A DNA stretch of 64,000 nucleotides from Thermostichus vulcanus str. 'Rupite' (GTDB lineage: Bacteria > Cyanobacteriota > Cyanobacteriia > Thermostichales > Thermostichaceae): assembly GCF_022848905.1 (NCBI RefSeq), contig NZ_JAFIRA010000014.1, positions 1 through 64,000 on the forward strand, given 5' to 3'. Under the pieces are notes generated by a model. It was not told the DNA's origin, made no database searches, and was given only the letters and a program-made list of their open reading frames with translations. The position numbers and the translations under genes were made by a program. Positions 17,530 to 25,653 of the stretch are shown in pieces (position 1 is the first letter of the stretch; each line of letters begins with the position of its first letter).

Positions 17530-17729
17530 CTGTGGGCTTTGATTAAGGCTGCCAATTTGCGCCGCATTAGGATCCCCGGTTTATCCGCTGGCATGTGCTG
17601 TTCGGCTTCCAAGTTGAGAGGCACATCGGGGTTTGTGATCTCTAGAGTTCTCCCATCTTTCATCAGTTCCCATTCAATAGCCCCAACACGGGTTGTTCTC
17701 GATCTAGAACAGATCGGGATCCCGGCCAC
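17526..17729 (-). pseudogene. Remnant of a second Rieske oxygenase gene (C-terminal end)
   Basis: The last 40-odd codons of this minus-strand frame match the C-terminus of the intact Rieske oxygenase at 9996-11021. Here it reads LEAEQHMPADKPGILMRRKL, there QAEQHMASDKPGILMRRKL, and the terminal AALIKAHS aligns with AALLKAHG. The nucleotide sequences are also clearly alike (17540-17620 against 10040-10120). Nothing upstream resembles the Rieske or iron-binding domains, so only the 3' tip of a paralogue survives. It lies between convergent CPP1-like coding sequence and the ftsI promoter region. The upstream half of the frame (before about 17680) is not recognisably homologous. Confidence 0.75.
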
Positions 17730-17763
17730 AGGAGTTCCGACCTACACTAGCGGTGGTATCGGT

Positions 17764-19713
17764 ATGGGAATCATGCTCGAAGGCAGGTCTAGGGGTGGGT
17801 TATCTCGGTTGGCCTTGAAACGGGCTTCGCGTTTGCGTCAGCCTGCCCTGAGTCCAGGCCAGCGGTCTTTATCCGAGAATGCAGGGCCGGTCCGGATCCC
17901 ACGCCGACGCCGCGCCGAACCAGGGCAGTACCTTCCCGAGCGATTGGGGCTATGGCTGCGGTGGATCCTAGGGAATCGGATCCCGACGGTACGGCAACTG
18001 GACTTTCGCACCTGGATGACTGGCTTGGTACTAGTCATTGCCCTGTTTCTGACGGGGGTGCGTTTGGTCTACCTGCAGCATCAACAGGCGCCGATGTTGC
18101 AGGAGCGGGCACAGGCCCAACAGCGTGCCCAGTTACGACCCTTCATTCCCCGCCGCTCCATCCTGGATCGCCACTCGATTGCCAAACAGCAAGCAGAGCT
18201 TCTGGCGGTTGATCGCCCTGTCTATACCCTCTGGGCCCATCCACGCTTGTTCGGCAAACGTACCCCCCAGGAGATTGCTGCTGCCCTTGCCCCTCTGTTG
18301 CGTCGTCCGGTGGAGCAACTGACAGAACAACTCACCAGCAATCGGGCTGTGCGGGTGGAGCGCTGGATTTCCCAGGAGGTGGCGGATCAAATTCAGGCGC
18401 TCTTTCTGGATGGGCTGGAGTTGGTGAGCGAACGGCAACGCATTTATCCCCAAAAGGAAATGGCTGCTGAGGTGGTGGGCTATGTGGATCTGGATCATCA
18501 AGGGCAAGCGGGATTGGAATACTCCCAGCAAGGGTTGATGGAGCGTACTGTACAGCCGGTTACCATTCCCCGCGACGGCTATGGGCAACTGTTGGCGGCG
18601 GAAGTACCCGAGGGTTTGCTGCAATCCCGCGAGACGGTGCTGCAACTGACCCTGGACATGCGGCTGCAACGGGCCGCCCGCGCTGCTCTGAAAACGCAAC
18701 TGCAACGGTTTCAAGCGCTGCGGGGCACGGTGATCATTCTGCAACCGCAAACGGGAGAAATTTTGGCTTTGGTGAGTGAACCCACCTATGACCCCAACCG
18801 CTATTTCGAATTTGACCCAGGCCTATTTCGCAACTGGGCCGTCACCGATTTGTACGAGCCGGGATCCACCTTCAAGCCGATTAACATCGCCATTGGGTTG
18901 GATGCTGGGGCTTTTTCCGCGGATGAACGGGTGTACGACGAAGGGCGCATCCTCATCGGCCAATGGCCGATCCAAAACTACGACTACAACCAGCGGGGAG
19001 CCCATGGCTGGATGAGCGTCACCGATATTCTCAGACAATCCAGCAATGTCGGCATGGTGCATCTGATGCGCAAGCTGGATCCACGGCAGTACTACAATGC
19101 TTTGGTGCGGCTGGGACTCAACGAGCGCAGCGGGGTGGATTTGCCCTTCGAGCCCGCCAGCCGTTTGAAGCCGCTGCGGCAATTTCTGACGGTGCCAGTG
19201 GAACGGGCTACCACAGCTTTTGGCCAAGGGTTTGCCCTGACGCCGCTGCAATTGGCCAGCTTGCATTGCATCATCGCCAATGGGGGATTGAAGGTGCAGC
19301 CCCATGTGGTCCGGGGTTTGGTGGAGAAGGATACTGATACCCTGGTCTGGGGATCCGCCCAACCCCAACCGGTGCGGGTTCTCTCGGAGCAGGCAACCTT
19401 GAGTGTGCGCACCCAAATGCGGGATGTGGTGGACTTTGGCACAGGGCAATCCGCCAAGATCGAGGGTTATGAAATCGGCGGGAAAACCGGCACGGCCCAG
19501 AAGGCGGGCCCGCGGGGAGGCTATTTGCCGGGCAAACGCATCACCAGTTTTGTCGGTTATTTTCCGGCCATTCGCCCCAATTATGTGATTTTGGCCGTCA
19601 TTGATGAACCGCGTGGGGAAGATGCGTTTGGGTCAACGACGGCTGCCCCGATTGTTCGCTCGGTGATTCAAGAGATCATCACTTTGGAAGGGATCCGCCC
19701 CAATGCAACTTAA
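17764..19713 (+). CDS. ftsI: Peptidoglycan transpeptidase, FtsI/PBP3-type
   Basis: This class B penicillin-binding protein cross-links septal peptidoglycan. A basic N-terminal cytoplasmic part (about 85 residues) precedes one membrane anchor (TGLVLVIALFLTGVRLVYL). A dimerisation/pedestal domain starting RRSILDRHSIAKQQ follows, then the transpeptidase domain with the active-site serine in GSTFKP, the SSN motif in QSSNVGMV and the KTGT motif in GGKTGTAQK. The open frame extends upstream to 17539, but that part is antisense to the Rieske remnant, so I place the start at ATG 17764; an ATG three codons later is equally possible. murG is in the same window but not adjacent. The cytoplasmic tail is longer than in Escherichia coli, as in other cyanobacteria. 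Confidence 0.92.
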   Translation: MGIMLEGRSRGGLSRLALKRASRLRQPALSPGQRSLSENAGPVRIPRRRRAEPGQYLPERLGLWLRWILGNRIPTVRQLDFRTWMTGLVLVIALFLTGVRLVYLQHQQAPMLQERAQAQQRAQLRPFIPRRSILDRHSIAKQQAELLAVDRPVYTLWAHPRLFGKRTPQEIAAALAPLLRRPVEQLTEQLTSNRAVRVERWISQEVADQIQALFLDGLELVSERQRIYPQKEMAAEVVGYVDLDHQGQAGLEYSQQGLMERTVQPVTIPRDGYGQLLAAEVPEGLLQSRETVLQLTLDMRLQRAARAALKTQLQRFQALRGTVIILQPQTGEILALVSEPTYDPNRYFEFDPGLFRNWAVTDLYEPGSTFKPINIAIGLDAGAFSADERVYDEGRILIGQWPIQNYDYNQRGAHGWMSVTDILRQSSNVGMVHLMRKLDPRQYYNALVRLGLNERSGVDLPFEPASRLKPLRQFLTVPVERATTAFGQGFALTPLQLASLHCIIANGGLKVQPHVVRGLVEKDTDTLVWGSAQPQPVRVLSEQATLSVRTQMRDVVDFGTGQSAKIEGYEIGGKTGTAQKAGPRGGYLPGKRITSFVGYFPAIRPNYVILAVIDEPRGEDAFGSTTAAPIVRSVIQEIITLEGIRPNAT

Positions 19714-19809
19714 CTTCTACAGTCGCAGCGGTTAGAGTCGGATCAGGATCTCAAGATCTGGATCTTCGAAGATCTGCAAGATTTGTTTTGACGTGTTTTG
19801 GGATTGCGA

Positions 19810-22455
19810 ATGCCTTCTCTTGCTTCCACCCAGCTGGGTCCGATTGACCTGGATCAACTGCTCACCCCTGAGATTCAGCGCCCAGCTCGCTACTTGGGGA
19901 AAGAGTTTGGCGCCGCTCATCGACCGTGGGACTCGGCCCAAGTGCGCTGGGTACTGAGTTACCCAGAACTGTACGAGGTGGGGGCCTCCAACCTGGGCCA
20001 CCTTATCCTTTACAACATCCTCAACGCCCAATCGGATCAACTGTGTGACCGTGCTTATCTGCCGGGGCCGGATCTGAGTGCTCGCATGCGGCAGTTGGGG
20101 ATCCCGCTGTTTGCGGTAGAATCCCGCCGTCCCTTGCGGGAGTTTCACCTCATCGGTTTTAGCCTTGCCTACGAGCTGGGGGGAACCAACATTCTGGAGA
20201 TGCTGGATCTGGCCGGGATCCCGCTCCACTGGACAGAACGACAGTCCCTGAGGGTACAGGATTGCCCCTTGATTTTTGCGGGTGGGCCAACAGCCACTTC
20301 CAACCCAGAACCCTTTGCGGACTTTTTTGATTTCTTTGTCTTTGGGGATGGCGAAGAGGTGCTGCCGGAGATCGGCGCGGTTTTGGCCCAATCCCTAGAC
20401 AAGCCCCGCCAGGAGGTGTTGCTGGATCTGGCCCAGGTGCCAGGGGTGTATGTGCCGCAATTCTACTCCGGGATCCCGCCCAAGCCGATGGTGACCGGGG
20501 TACCCACCCGAATCCGGCGGCGGGTGGCTATGCCGCAACCGGAATACTCCGTCGGATTGGTGCCCTTTGTGGAAACCGTGCATGACCGACTGGTGATGGA
20601 GGTGCGGCGGGGTTGTACCCGTGGCTGCCGCTTTTGCCAACCGGGCATGCTCACCCGTCCAGCACGGGATGTGGATCCCGAACAACTGGTGGAGGCAGTG
20701 GTCCAAGGCTTACAAAAAACCGGCTACAACGAATTTTCCCTCTCTTCCCTCAGTTGCTCCGATTACCTGTCGCTGCCGGCGGTCGGGGCAGAACTGCACA
20801 ATCGCCTTCTCAACGAACACATCGCCCTTTCTCTGCCCAGCCAGCGGGTGGATCGCTTCGATACACAAATTGCCGCCATTATGAAGGGATCCCGGCGTTC
20901 CGGCCTCACCTTTGCTCCGGAAGCGGGTACCCAACGGTTGCGGGACATCATCAATAAGGGACTGACCGATGCCGATCTGATCCGGGGCATTCGCACCGCC
21001 GCCCAAGAGGGCTGGGACAAGATCAAGCTGTATTTTATGATCGGGCTGCCGGGGGAAACCGATGCGGACGTGATCGGGATTGCCCGCACCGTGCAGATGT
21101 TGCAACGGGAATGTGCCGCTGTTAGTCGTCAGCGGGTGAACTTTACCTTGACGATTTCCAACTTCACCCCCAAGCCCCATACCCCCTTCCAGTGGCATCG
21201 GGTGGACTACGCCGATATCCAGCGGAAACAGGCCCTGCTTAAACAGGAGCTGCGGCCGTTGCGGGGGGTGAAAGCCCACTTCACGGATATTCGCTTCAGC
21301 ATTCTGGAGGATCTAATTGGGAAAGGGGACCGCTCTCTGGGTCGGATGATCGAACGGGCTTGGCGATCCGGGGCTGGTATGGATGCCTGGTGGGAAAACA
21401 TTGATGCTGCCTATGCGGCCTGGGTGAGGGCCTATCGCGGGGAAGAAACGGCGGCAGCAGCAGAGCCTGACCTGCCCAATGCTCATCTGCCCATTCATGA
21501 GTTTGACCTAGAGGATCCTCTCCCCTGGGATCATGTGGATACCGGTATCGACAAAAAGTGGCTGCAAAAAGATTATCGGCGTGCCCTCGAGGCCATGACC
21601 GTCGAAGACTGTTCCTTTGAGGGCTGTTCCGCCTGTGGCATCTGTGGCCCTGGGTTTGGTCACAACATTGTCCTTCCCCCTGCCCCTATTCCGCCGCTGC
21701 AAAGCAAACCCACCCCCACCAACGATCCCCTCGAACCGGAACAGGCCGCCCAACGCTTTCGCATCACCTATGGCAAAACCGGGGATCTGCGCTGGTTGGG
21801 CCACCTAGACTTGATGCGTCTTTGGGAACGAGCCTGTCGGCGAGCGGGTTTGCCCTTAGCCTTCAGTGGGGGGTATCACCCAATGCCGCGCCTTTCCAAT
21901 GCCAATGCTCTGCCCATCGGACAGGTGGGATCCGGTGAAATTTTGGATGTGGAACTGCTGCCCCGCTACCTCTTTGGGGAACGATTGCCCTTTACCCCGG
22001 AGGAGCTGCAGGCTCGCCTCAGGGAACAACTGCCTGCCGAAATCCCCATCCAGGCCATCCGGGAGATCGACCGGCGGGATCCCTCTGCCACCGAGGCGGT
22101 TTATGCAGCAGAGTATCAACTCACCGTCCGGGCTGAAGGCGCGGACCCCGATTGGTCAGCCTGGGTGAATCGGATCCTAGATGCTTCAGAAATTTGGATT
22201 GAGAAACGCTCCAAATCCGGCAAACCCTACCCGCTCAACGCCCGGGCTCTGCTTTACCATCTGGAGTTTCAAGGCCAAGCCTCAGCGGGATCCGCCTGCC
22301 TTTTCTATCGGGGCAGTTGCCGCAATGATGGTGCCTACCTACGGCCTGCTCATCTGGTTCAAATGGCTCAACATTTGGGGTTACCGACCTGGGAGCTGGT
22401 GGCGGTGGAACGGTTGCGCTTACTACTCCAGGATCCGGAGTCGAGCTTGGGTTGA
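19810..22455 (+). CDS. Radical SAM protein, TIGR03960 family fused to DUF2344
   Basis: This 881-residue protein fuses two parts. The N-terminal part (to about residue 600) has a B12-binding-like start (VSYPELYEVGASNLGHLILYNILN-type features) and a radical SAM barrel with the cluster motif RGCTRGCRFCQPG (CX3CX2C), ending in a cysteine-rich stretch (CSFEGCSACGICG). The C-terminal part (about 640-870) starts RFRITYGKTGDLRWLGHLDLMRLWERA and is the DUF2344/TIGR03936 domain. Both parts are typical of this cyanobacterial/Firmicutes family, whose reaction is unknown; RNA modification or cofactor chemistry has been suggested for such domains. In many cyanobacteria it precedes rne, as here. I chose ATG 19810 over an upstream TTG. 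Confidence 0.88.
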   Translation: MPSLASTQLGPIDLDQLLTPEIQRPARYLGKEFGAAHRPWDSAQVRWVLSYPELYEVGASNLGHLILYNILNAQSDQLCDRAYLPGPDLSARMRQLGIPLFAVESRRPLREFHLIGFSLAYELGGTNILEMLDLAGIPLHWTERQSLRVQDCPLIFAGGPTATSNPEPFADFFDFFVFGDGEEVLPEIGAVLAQSLDKPRQEVLLDLAQVPGVYVPQFYSGIPPKPMVTGVPTRIRRRVAMPQPEYSVGLVPFVETVHDRLVMEVRRGCTRGCRFCQPGMLTRPARDVDPEQLVEAVVQGLQKTGYNEFSLSSLSCSDYLSLPAVGAELHNRLLNEHIALSLPSQRVDRFDTQIAAIMKGSRRSGLTFAPEAGTQRLRDIINKGLTDADLIRGIRTAAQEGWDKIKLYFMIGLPGETDADVIGIARTVQMLQRECAAVSRQRVNFTLTISNFTPKPHTPFQWHRVDYADIQRKQALLKQELRPLRGVKAHFTDIRFSILEDLIGKGDRSLGRMIERAWRSGAGMDAWWENIDAAYAAWVRAYRGEETAAAAEPDLPNAHLPIHEFDLEDPLPWDHVDTGIDKKWLQKDYRRALEAMTVEDCSFEGCSACGICGPGFGHNIVLPPAPIPPLQSKPTPTNDPLEPEQAAQRFRITYGKTGDLRWLGHLDLMRLWERACRRAGLPLAFSGGYHPMPRLSNANALPIGQVGSGEILDVELLPRYLFGERLPFTPEELQARLREQLPAEIPIQAIREIDRRDPSATEAVYAAEYQLTVRAEGADPDWSAWVNRILDASEIWIEKRSKSGKPYPLNARALLYHLEFQGQASAGSACLFYRGSCRNDGAYLRPAHLVQMAQHLGLPTWELVAVERLRLLLQDPESSLG

Positions 22456-22563
22456 GTCTGGCGTAAGGTTGGCTCGGCCAGTTCCCGACCCATTGGCACC
22501 TTCTTGCTATCCCTGCTGGCGTACCGACGAACGAGGCTATGGGCTTAGGGAGTCCACAAGCGC

Positions 22564-22569
22564 TATAAT
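22564..22569 (+). promoter_or_regulatory. Possible -10 element of an rne promoter
   Basis: An exact TATAAT occurs in CGCTATAATTTTG with a purine-containing start region about seven bases downstream. No good -35 hexamer lies 17 bp upstream, which is common for cyanobacterial promoters. If used, the rne leader would be about 600 nt and would include the hairpins at 22733-22777. Confidence 0.3.
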
Positions 22570-22732
22570 TTTGCCATTGCTGGCTCTTGCTGCTGTAAAA
22601 CTCGCTAGACCTCAACCTCGCCGGTGGCAGGGCGGGCAGCGAGTCAAACATTGGGCCGGATCCCGGAATGGAAACAGTCTTTGCTCAATGCCCAGAGGAC
22701 GCAAACACGCGCGATGTGGTGGATATGAGTAA

Positions 22733-22758
22733 AGGGGGCAACTCACCCCTGGTTTTTT
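22733..22758 (+). terminator. Terminator-like hairpin in the rne upstream region
   Basis: AGGGG and CCCCT pair around an 8-base loop and are followed after GG by six T residues. It may end the radical SAM transcript. The 3' arm and U-run can alternatively pair with downstream bases (CACCCCTGG with CCATCAGGGTG to 22778), which would dissolve the terminator. Confidence 0.4.
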
Positions 22759-23104
22759 CCATCAGGGTGCTTCTTCCCGGTTGCCTACTTCCTGCTATGT
22801 AACCTGTTGAGGTTGCACTTGGGGATTGGCAACAGAACAGAACCTTGGGCAAAGTTTGGGCTGGATCGGAGTCATGTTCAAGCCGGAATGTGAGCAGCCG
22901 TTCTCACCCTCCCAGGATGCTCGAGGGATTTCCTATCCTTGGCACATGGCCATCCCCGTTGATGCCCAGGCATCCAAACCGAAACAAGGCTTACGGGCCA
23001 GCCACGACAAAGCTTAGTTCAAGCATCAGTTCAAGAAATGGATAACCCCATGTTCATTAGGTTTTGGCTAGCGGATCCCCGGTGGATCCCGGTAAGGAGG
23101 TTTT

Positions 23105-23130
23105 TAGTGTCCTTCCGTAGTGTCCTTCCG
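23105..23130 (+). repeat. Perfect 13-bp tandem duplication in the rne leader
   Basis: TAGTGTCCTTCCG occurs twice in direct succession without mismatches. The first copy contains the GTG start of the leader ORF. The exact identity suggests a recent duplication or a selected binding element. Confidence 0.8.
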
Positions 23131-23181
23131 TATAGAGATGTCGCTGGCATTGTCTGCTCCTGGCGCAGGGAGGCCTGTTGA
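23107..23181 (+). CDS. Leader ORF coupled to rne (24 aa, putative)
   Basis: A GTG codon stands six bases after a perfect Shine-Dalgarno (AAGGAGG, 23094-23100), the strongest ribosome site I noticed in the window. It opens 24 codons that end in TGA, whose last base is the first base of the rne ATG (TGATG). The rne Shine-Dalgarno (GGGAGG) lies inside this ORF, so translating ribosomes would pass over it. The peptide begins SFRSVLPYRD and is not recognisable. The geometry fits a translationally coupled leader peptide that could adjust RNase E synthesis. It is too short to be certain of as a protein-coding gene. Confidence 0.5.
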   Translation: MSFRSVLPYRDVAGIVCSWRREAC

Positions 23182-25415
23182 TGCCTAGGCAGATCGTCAT
23201 TGCCGAGCAACATCGAGTTGCAGCCGTCTTCGCCGAAGATCAAGTGCAAGAGCTCATCGTCGCCAGTGGCGTTCACCAAGTAGGGGACGTTTACGTGGGG
23301 GTGATCGAGAACGTCCTGCCCAGCATCGATGCTGCTTTTGTCAATATCGGCCCTTCCGAGCGCAATGGTTTTATTCACGTCACCGACCTCGGCCCACTGC
23401 GCATCAAGCGGAGCCATGCTTCCATTACTGAGCTGGTGTTACCCCAGCAAAAAGTATTGGTTCAGGTGATGAAGGAGCCCACTGGCAACAAAGGGCCACG
23501 CCTTACCGGAGATCTGGCCTTTCCAGGGCGGTATTTGGTGCTGCGCCCCTACGGTAAGGGCGTTCATTTGTCCCGCCGCATTGAGGATCGAGAAGAACGC
23601 AACCGCCTAAAATCCCTGGCCATTCTGATCAAACCGCCGCAAATGGGTCTCCTGGTGCGCACTGAGGCAGAAGGGGTGTCTGAAGAGGCGATGATCGACG
23701 ACCTGGAGCAATTGAAAAAGCTCTGGGAAGATATTCAGCAGCAGTACCAGTCGGCGCGTGGGCCAGGACTACTCAACCGGGATGACGATTTTATTCAACG
23801 GGTTTTGCGGGATGTTTACTCCGAAGATGTGAACCGCATCGTCACGGATTCTCCGGCAGGAGCCAAGCGAGTCCGTGGCTATCTGCAAAGTTGGAACAAA
23901 GGTCAAATGCCTGCTGGGGTCTTTGTGGATGCCCACCGCGAACCCACCCATATCCTGGAATATTTCCGGGTGAATGCTGTCATTCGCCAAGCTTTGCGCC
24001 CGCGGGTGGATCTGCCTTCGGGTGGCTATATCATTATCGAGCCCACTGAAGCCCTGACGGTGATCGATGTCAACTCTGGCTCCTTCACCCAATCGGCCAC
24101 CTCTCGTGAGACGGTGCTGTGGACCAACTGTGAGGCTGCCACCGAAATTGCCCGCCAACTGAAATTGCGCAACATTGCCGGGGTAATCGTGGTGGATTTC
24201 ATCGATATGGATTCCCGCCGGGACCAGTTGCAGGTGTTGGAGCACTTTAATAAAGCGCTTTCCAGTGACAAAGCCCGCCCACAGGTGGCACAACTGTCGG
24301 AATTGGGGTTGGTGGAACTCACTCGCAAACGGCAAGGACAAAGTCTATACGAGATCTTCGGCCACTCCTGCCCCACTTGTGAGGGATTGGGGATCCTAGC
24401 GCGATTGCCGGGGGTTGAGCCTGGTCGCCTGCTCACGATCGAAAACGGTCTAACTGTGACCCTGCCCGATGATACGAGTGAGGGAGATGAAGACGGTTCG
24501 AGCCCAATCTTGCCCCGTGACAGCGATTCCCAGCGGGTGCGGTTGCGAGTGGGGAACGATGGGGTGCCACGTGCAGAGAGTCGTGTCCCGCTACGGCGAT
24601 CCCATTCTGGCCCAGGAAAACGACGGTACAGTCCCGCCGGTGGCCTGGATCCCTTTTCTCCCTTTGGTAGCCCAGTGGAGTTGGAGGAGGCTCGCTCAGA
24701 AGGTGGGCCAGGCTCTGGCCCACAAGGAGGACGTAAGCGTCAAGACTGGGGGGATCCCCGGCAGCGCAGTGGATCCCGGGGGATCGGTAGCGAAGGAGAT
24801 GCCCTCCCGGCTGCAGAAGCTTTTGCGGATGAGTTTCTGCCAGAAACGGCCAGCGAGCTTAGCTCTAGTCCACGAGCCGGCCAAAAACACAGAGATTCCC
24901 GTCGTCCTGGACGCGGAGAAGAGGGGGAAGGCTACAGCCCCCGTAAAGACTACATCTCGTCAACCCGAACGGAAGAAAGTCGGCCTGCTCCAGCCCGGCA
25001 AACCATCACCGTTGAGATGACGCCGTTGCAGCAACGGGTGTACTCAGAATTGGGCCTGTCACCGCTCTTGCTTCTCAAGCAGCCGCCGCCCCTGGGTCGA
25101 GATACGGTGGTTACAGTGGCCCTGCCGGGTAAGGCGCCAGCCTCAGTGAATACGACAGTAGATACGACAACAGCGTTAGAAGTCCGTGAATCGGCGCCTG
25201 TCGATACATCGGAACCTCAAGTGGATGTTGGGATTGAACCAGAAGCAGAACCACCGGTTCCCAGCCTTTCTCCTCCAGCAAACTTGGCTGAGCCAGAGGA
25301 TACTCCGCCGCAGTCAGGTGCCGAGCCACTGGCCCCGGAGCCGGAAGAACTGGCGGTGAACCCAGCCCAGCAATCTCCAGCAGCCTCAAGACGACGGCGC
25401 TCCCGCAGCAGTTAG
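23181..25415 (+). CDS. rne: Ribonuclease E/G
   Basis: RNase E is the main endonuclease of mRNA decay and rRNA processing. The catalytic half (to about residue 420) starts with an RNase H-like part, then the S1 domain (VGDVYVGVIENVLPSIDAAFVNIG and RNGFIHVTDL), the 5' sensor, and the DNase I-like region with the metal-binding aspartates (LTVIDVNSGSFT and VVDFIDMD). The Zn-link is in SCPTCEGLG. The C-terminal half is long, low-complexity and charged, and ends with arginines and serines (SRRRRSRSS), the tail that in cyanobacteria contacts PNPase. ATG 23181 has GGGAGG seven bases upstream and overlaps the leader ORF stop. The window shows no rnhB directly after it, unlike many relatives. Confidence 0.95.
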   Translation: MPRQIVIAEQHRVAAVFAEDQVQELIVASGVHQVGDVYVGVIENVLPSIDAAFVNIGPSERNGFIHVTDLGPLRIKRSHASITELVLPQQKVLVQVMKEPTGNKGPRLTGDLAFPGRYLVLRPYGKGVHLSRRIEDREERNRLKSLAILIKPPQMGLLVRTEAEGVSEEAMIDDLEQLKKLWEDIQQQYQSARGPGLLNRDDDFIQRVLRDVYSEDVNRIVTDSPAGAKRVRGYLQSWNKGQMPAGVFVDAHREPTHILEYFRVNAVIRQALRPRVDLPSGGYIIIEPTEALTVIDVNSGSFTQSATSRETVLWTNCEAATEIARQLKLRNIAGVIVVDFIDMDSRRDQLQVLEHFNKALSSDKARPQVAQLSELGLVELTRKRQGQSLYEIFGHSCPTCEGLGILARLPGVEPGRLLTIENGLTVTLPDDTSEGDEDGSSPILPRDSDSQRVRLRVGNDGVPRAESRVPLRRSHSGPGKRRYSPAGGLDPFSPFGSPVELEEARSEGGPGSGPQGGRKRQDWGDPRQRSGSRGIGSEGDALPAAEAFADEFLPETASELSSSPRAGQKHRDSRRPGRGEEGEGYSPRKDYISSTRTEESRPAPARQTITVEMTPLQQRVYSELGLSPLLLLKQPPPLGRDTVVTVALPGKAPASVNTTVDTTTALEVRESAPVDTSEPQVDVGIEPEAEPPVPSLSPPANLAEPEDTPPQSGAEPLAPEPEELAVNPAQQSPAASRRRRSRSS

Positions 25416-25653
25416 AAGTTCGATGTGGAGTTGACTGGGTTTACAGCCCTTTAAGGCTCCGCACCGCTGTCGCGAAGGGGATTAACCCTAGGTGACTAGC
25501 GTTGCGCCCTGTGGCCCCCTGTAGGACGATGAACCGCCGGGTTGTCCGTAGGACGAGAGGTGTTACTAAGTTGGCCCTGTCAATTTGAATCGGGAGTGGG
25601 AAGCTGCAGTTGTCCGGAACGAAGCTGAGGTTTGTGAAGAGAAGAACTTGAGC
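25416..25653. other. Gap after rne, possible insertion-sequence relic
   Basis: This 238-bp spacer between convergent rne and chlP contains imperfect repeats (GTAGGACGA twice, near 25521 and 25548). A short plus-strand open tail (about 25583-25665) reads NREWEAAVVRNEAEV before stopping. Both features remind me of 3' ends of IS200/IS605-type elements, but no transposase or TnpB body is present. I see no strong terminator; a short AGCCCTTTAAGGCT palindrome lies near 25447. Confidence 0.3.

Larger units (their letters stand above)
22456..23106. other. Long spacer/leader before rne
   Basis: This region of about 650 bp separates the radical SAM gene from the rne leader ORF. It holds a TATAAT box, a terminator-like hairpin with a competing hairpin, and GGATCC motifs near 23073-23090. 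Short frames occur (for example 22668-22802, 44 codons) but none has a convincing ribosome site or a recognisable product. Known cyanobacterial rne genes have long regulatory 5' leaders, so much of it may be untranslated leader. Confidence 0.5.

Noticed and set aside
17539-17763. Upstream extension of the ftsI frame
   Set aside because: It is antisense to the Rieske remnant and has no similarity to PBP N-termini.
18133-19449. Two long antisense frames across ftsI
   Set aside because: They are opposite to the transpeptidase domain and have no domain of their own.
22668-22802. 44-codon plus-strand frame in the rne spacer
   Set aside because: There is no ribosome site and the terminator-like hairpin lies inside it; the product is not recognisable.
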